Shown here piece after piece: positions 60,849-64,000 of a stretch of 64,000 nt of DNA. A program made the position numbers and the translations under genes. Source of the stretch: Cornus controversa (lineage: Eukaryota > Streptophyta > Magnoliopsida > Cornales > Cornaceae); NCBI GenBank assembly GCA_026545225.1, contig CM048845.1, positions 88,786,533 through 88,850,532 of the forward strand, written 5' to 3'. Each line of letters begins with the position of its first letter. Within the stretch, counting starts at the first letter, position 1. A model generated the notes under the pieces. The model was not told the origin of the DNA. It did not search any database and saw nothing but the letters and a program-made list of their open reading frames with translations.

Positions 60849-61556
60849 CTGTAAAACTAAAATGACCCACAACCTAGAACGCCCCAACAAGATTGAAATA
60901 TATATAACTATGATAAAGTTAAAAGTTTTTCAACTTGTATGGAGTGAGAAGAGAGAATTTGAGCGCATACTCTTACTCTTAAATTTCTTCTATTATTACT
61001 TTCTTTTCTATTTTTTGGTTTCTATTTTCCTTTAGACATTGAAAATGAACGAATGATATGAGTACAAAATACCGTTATTATTTCTTTGAAAAATATATGG
61101 TTGGGGCCTCCTTACTTTTTTTTTTCTCAGATAAGTTTTTTTTTTTTTATAGTGCGGGTACCCGTTAGTAACTATTTCTTAGCATCAAGTAAAATAATAA
61201 TGATTCATATTGTACTCTTTAATTTTGTATACACTTGATAATTCTAATATTTTTATCATTGTATCAAGTAATATCCTTTTATGTTTTTTTTTCTTTTCGT
61301 TTTTTCACTTTTAGCTTCACTTTTTAATTAAAATAATATAAACACCATTTTAGATAAAAAGTTTTTTTAATAAACATAAACACTAAAATTTCATTTTAGT
61401 ATTTAAGATTTAAAGACTTAATTGCATTTTTGTTTTAAAAATATTTTGACAATTTATAAACAAAACAAAACTTATCAAACATGTTTATCCTACAAATTTA
61501 TTTTTATAAATCATAAACACTAAACATAAACAGTTAGAAAATGACACTCAATTAAA
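60540..61556. mobile_element. Possible MITE with degenerate terminal repeats
   Basis: The left part reads taaccgtttatatttagtat and the right part, on the opposite strand, taactgtttatgtttagtgt: an inverted match of about 25 bp with a few changes, about 950 bp apart. The left end context (ggactggtttgataacc) resembles ends of plant MITEs. I could not define a target-site duplication. The inside is AT-rich with a TA run at 60811-60844. Confidence 0.35.
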
Positions 61557-62433
61557 GGCCTTTTGATTTCTCATTGTGTATGCATCCTTGACAACTATCA
61601 CTGTAACAACCATAATTTTAATTAAATTACTTAAATCTTTCCTGTAGTGCTCTTTTTTGGGAAGCAGCTTTTCTATGTCCTTGCAGTCTACTGTTGGATT
61701 GAGTTTTTATACACAAAAGCTGCCTATTATTTTTCATTTTGAAATTATTTGGTGTGCATATAAATCTCTTACAACAAGTAAACCGATATTCACAATTTTT
61801 ATATGGTAGTGATATTTGCGCTCATGAAATTCAAACTCTATTTTATTAAAAAAAATGACAGTACTGTCCTTTATTCTAGAATAAAAGTCTACTATGGTTT
61901 ATGGAGTTATTCATGTGTCTCTATTCAACTTTTCTCTTATGTGATTTTATCTTTTTTTTCAAAAACATTCTCTTCTTGCATAATATGCTCTGGACATCAA
62001 TGAAATAATAATAAAACTTGGAATCCAAACACTTAAAGCAACAAATGAATACTATATCATTAATATTTAATCCCAAAAAGGTAGAGCCCAACGTTATACT
62101 GCAATGAACGAGAATTTTTTGAGTAAGAGGAATTTTTCAGTAACAAGAGGTTTGGGTTCTAATATTTCAAAAAATCATGAAAGATTGTTATCAATCTTTA
62201 TTCGCGAATAAAGATATAGTTTGAAAATGTTATTAATTTTCATAGGAAATGAAAACATGTGTAAGAATATATTTGAGGACCTTTAATTGAGTTTTTCATA
62301 AATGTAAAATACAAAAATTGATTCACAAATACTAACAACCATTTTATTTTATGGAAACATGAATTGGTGTGCAAGAGGTGTTTTGTAGAGTGACACCACC
62401 CTTTTTATATATACCGAGATGTATATATATATA
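61557..62433. other. AT-rich intergenic DNA, no gene recognised
   Basis: No coding or transposon similarity is recognised up to the Helitron terminus at 62434. Confidence 0.4.
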
Positions 62434-63600
62434 CTAGTTTAAATGCACGTGTGTTGCCCTATATACGTATATATATTAGGGATATTACCTAAAAGAATAT
62501 TAAATAAAAAATATACCATTGAGAGAAAGTAAATTACTTGTTATTACAAAAAATTAAAGATAAACCATAAGAACGTAAACTATCTATTGATCCTTTCAAA
62601 TTTTACTTACTATTGCAAAAAATTAAAGATAAACTATAAGAAAGTAGAAATTACTATTTTATCAATTCTTAAATTATCTATTGTCTTCTTTTGAAAATTT
62701 GTAACGTCCTTTTTGTATTCCTTAGTAATTCTTCAAAATGATTTAACTACTAACACAATGACACAAATCGATTCATAATCAATTCATTTTTACTATTATT
62801 TATCTTCACCATAAAAAAGAATGATTTTCGTTTGTAGCCTGTCACTTGCTATAGAATTCATCCATCTCATCATCCTACAAAAAGAACAAATTTACTTTAA
62901 AAATATTGATAGATTTAAATGAGTTATTTTTTATCTGTAACTTTTGTGATCGGAAATTTTTTTACCTCGGCCTTTAATTGTAATAACTCATCCAGTGAAC
63001 AATTTATTAATGATTGTCAATCATTGAATATTGTTATATATGCTACTTCTTTTACATCTATCACTCAAAATTGCATTATAAATCTGCATAAATGAGTACA
63101 TACTTCATTAATACATAATGATAGAAAATCATATATTTGTAATATTCTAAGACTATCTAAAAAATTAAGAATGTTTAAAAGATATAATAATACATTTGGA
63201 AGCAATCCTTTTGTACTTCGACTTTCTTTTTGCATTGCTTACATGCATTATACCATGGGGCGCTTGGATTTTGAATTTCTTCAATCCTTACTTCAAAAAA
63301 GTAATGTGTTTTCTGTAGGCTGAGTAGCAAAATATAACTTTTAACATATAATTTAATTATGATCATTTGATTTAATAAACATATAAATTAATTATGATCA
63401 TTTGATTGAATAAAAAAATATTAAATGAATATAAAAAATAATAGTAATTTAATACCTTAAATGCAATTGCAAATTTATCAATTATGTCTTTGAGACGGAG
63501 TTTTTCATTCTCTTCGAATAATTGATATTTTGAACTTAAAATGATAACATTTATATCTTTATCAATTGCATTTTTTTTAAACCTGTCCATGCATGATATA
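62434..63600 (-). mobile_element. Helitron relic, copy 2 (3' end at 62434, 5' part not located)
   Basis: The terminus on the minus strand is GTGCATTTAAACTAG followed by T, matching copy 1 at 22934. About 700 bases upstream of it align with copy 1 at 22950-23740, with some indels. Beyond that, copy 2 continues into an RPA zinc-ribbon segment where copy 1 jumps to helicase sequence, so each is differently deleted. The 5' end was not found in the window. Confidence 0.7.
62700..63590 (-). pseudogene. RPA70-like fragments in Helitron copy 2
   Basis: From high to low coordinates the minus strand holds a possible OB-fold piece (63590-63430, SSKYQLFEENEKLRLKDIID), then YFFEVRIEEIQ followed by APWYNACKQCKKKVE (63300-63200; the CxxC zinc ribbon of the RPA large subunit), and then pieces matching the OB-fold seen in copy 1 (about 63110-62950 and 62880-62700). 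Stops occur, so it is not functional as read. Introns between the pieces are possible. Confidence 0.6.
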
Positions 63601-64000
63601 ATTTTTTATTACTATTAAGACTACCAATTATAAGTGTTTATATATATGAATTGACAATATAAAAAAAACAACCCATCTATTATCTAAAGTTGCATTACAG
63701 TAGTGTGAGTTAATTGGAATACTTCGCTAGTGAGTTAGAACTTAAGATTATGTAATTTGCATTGTCATAAGTGGAATTATGGCACGGTGGACTCTCTATA
63801 ACTCATTTTTCATATAATTGGAAAAGAAAAATTAAATCAATATGTTCAAGAGCTTTTTTTTTTTGGGAAATAATTCAGATAATTATGTTAAATTTGGAAG
63901 GAAAATCAGGGGCAAGCTTACTTCAATTTCATAGAACATTATTTTTTAGTTGTTTTAAATATATCTTACGTCACTGAATTCTATTACGTCACTAAATTAG
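63601..64000. other. AT-rich sequence at the window edge, nothing recognised
   Basis: No gene, repeat or transposon end is recognised; it may belong to the Helitron relic. Confidence 0.4.

Overview
The window is nuclear DNA from a flowering plant, most likely a eudicot. It is AT-rich, with GT-AG introns, plant-only gene families (Aux/IAA, plant cytosolic sulfotransferase, membrane-anchored hexokinase) and typical plant transposons (Athila-like Ty3/gypsy, TRIM, Helitron, hAT MITEs, RTE and L1 LINEs, a tRNA-derived SINE). The species cannot be told from the sequence.

Layout. 1-16.7 kb is a nested stack of Ty3/gypsy elements. The host is an old minus-strand element (element 2; 5' LTR about 16688-13602, tRNA-Asp primer site, gag, start of protease). 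LTRs of a second Athila-like family are inserted in it on the plus strand: solo LTRs at 7500-8910 and 11050-12540, and an LTR piece at 6340-7036. A minus-strand member of that second family (element 1; LTR 4835-6339, gag, protease, integrase, no reverse transcriptase) interrupts the last piece and runs off the left edge. A 758-bp hAT-like MITE sits in the LTR of element 2. A short 6-phosphogluconate dehydrogenase-like relic lies at about 16.96-17.17 kb.

17.9-21.1 kb is an intact three-exon gene for a TauD/clavaminate-synthase-like Fe(II)/2-oxoglutarate dioxygenase, with a MITE in intron 2. 22.9-24.6 kb holds a Helitron relic with helicase and RPA-like pieces; a related relic fills 62.4-63.6 kb. 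24.6-32 kb is gene-poor AT-rich DNA with local tandem duplications. 33.1-35.5 kb is an intact five-exon Aux/IAA repressor gene (IAA26/IAA18 type), convergent with an intron-less sulfotransferase gene at 36.5-37.5 kb. This pair is duplicated just downstream (37.9-41.7 kb), and both members of the copy are broken. 42-44.6 kb holds LINE remnants, one interrupted by a tandem TRIM. 46.1-59.4 kb is a nine-exon hexokinase gene on the minus strand whose large introns carry three RTE LINE fragments, a copia gag piece and a 1.26-kb hAT-like element; a 102-bp SINE lies just past its stop codon.

Four host genes look intact and their reading frames close across every splice junction. They show no sign of working as one pathway; they are independent plant genes in a transposon-rich region. 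I found no convincing new biological system. The most useful observations are the ordered nesting with target-site duplications, the gypsy element lacking reverse transcriptase, the very short SINE, the tandem TRIM, and the decayed Aux/IAA-sulfotransferase duplication.
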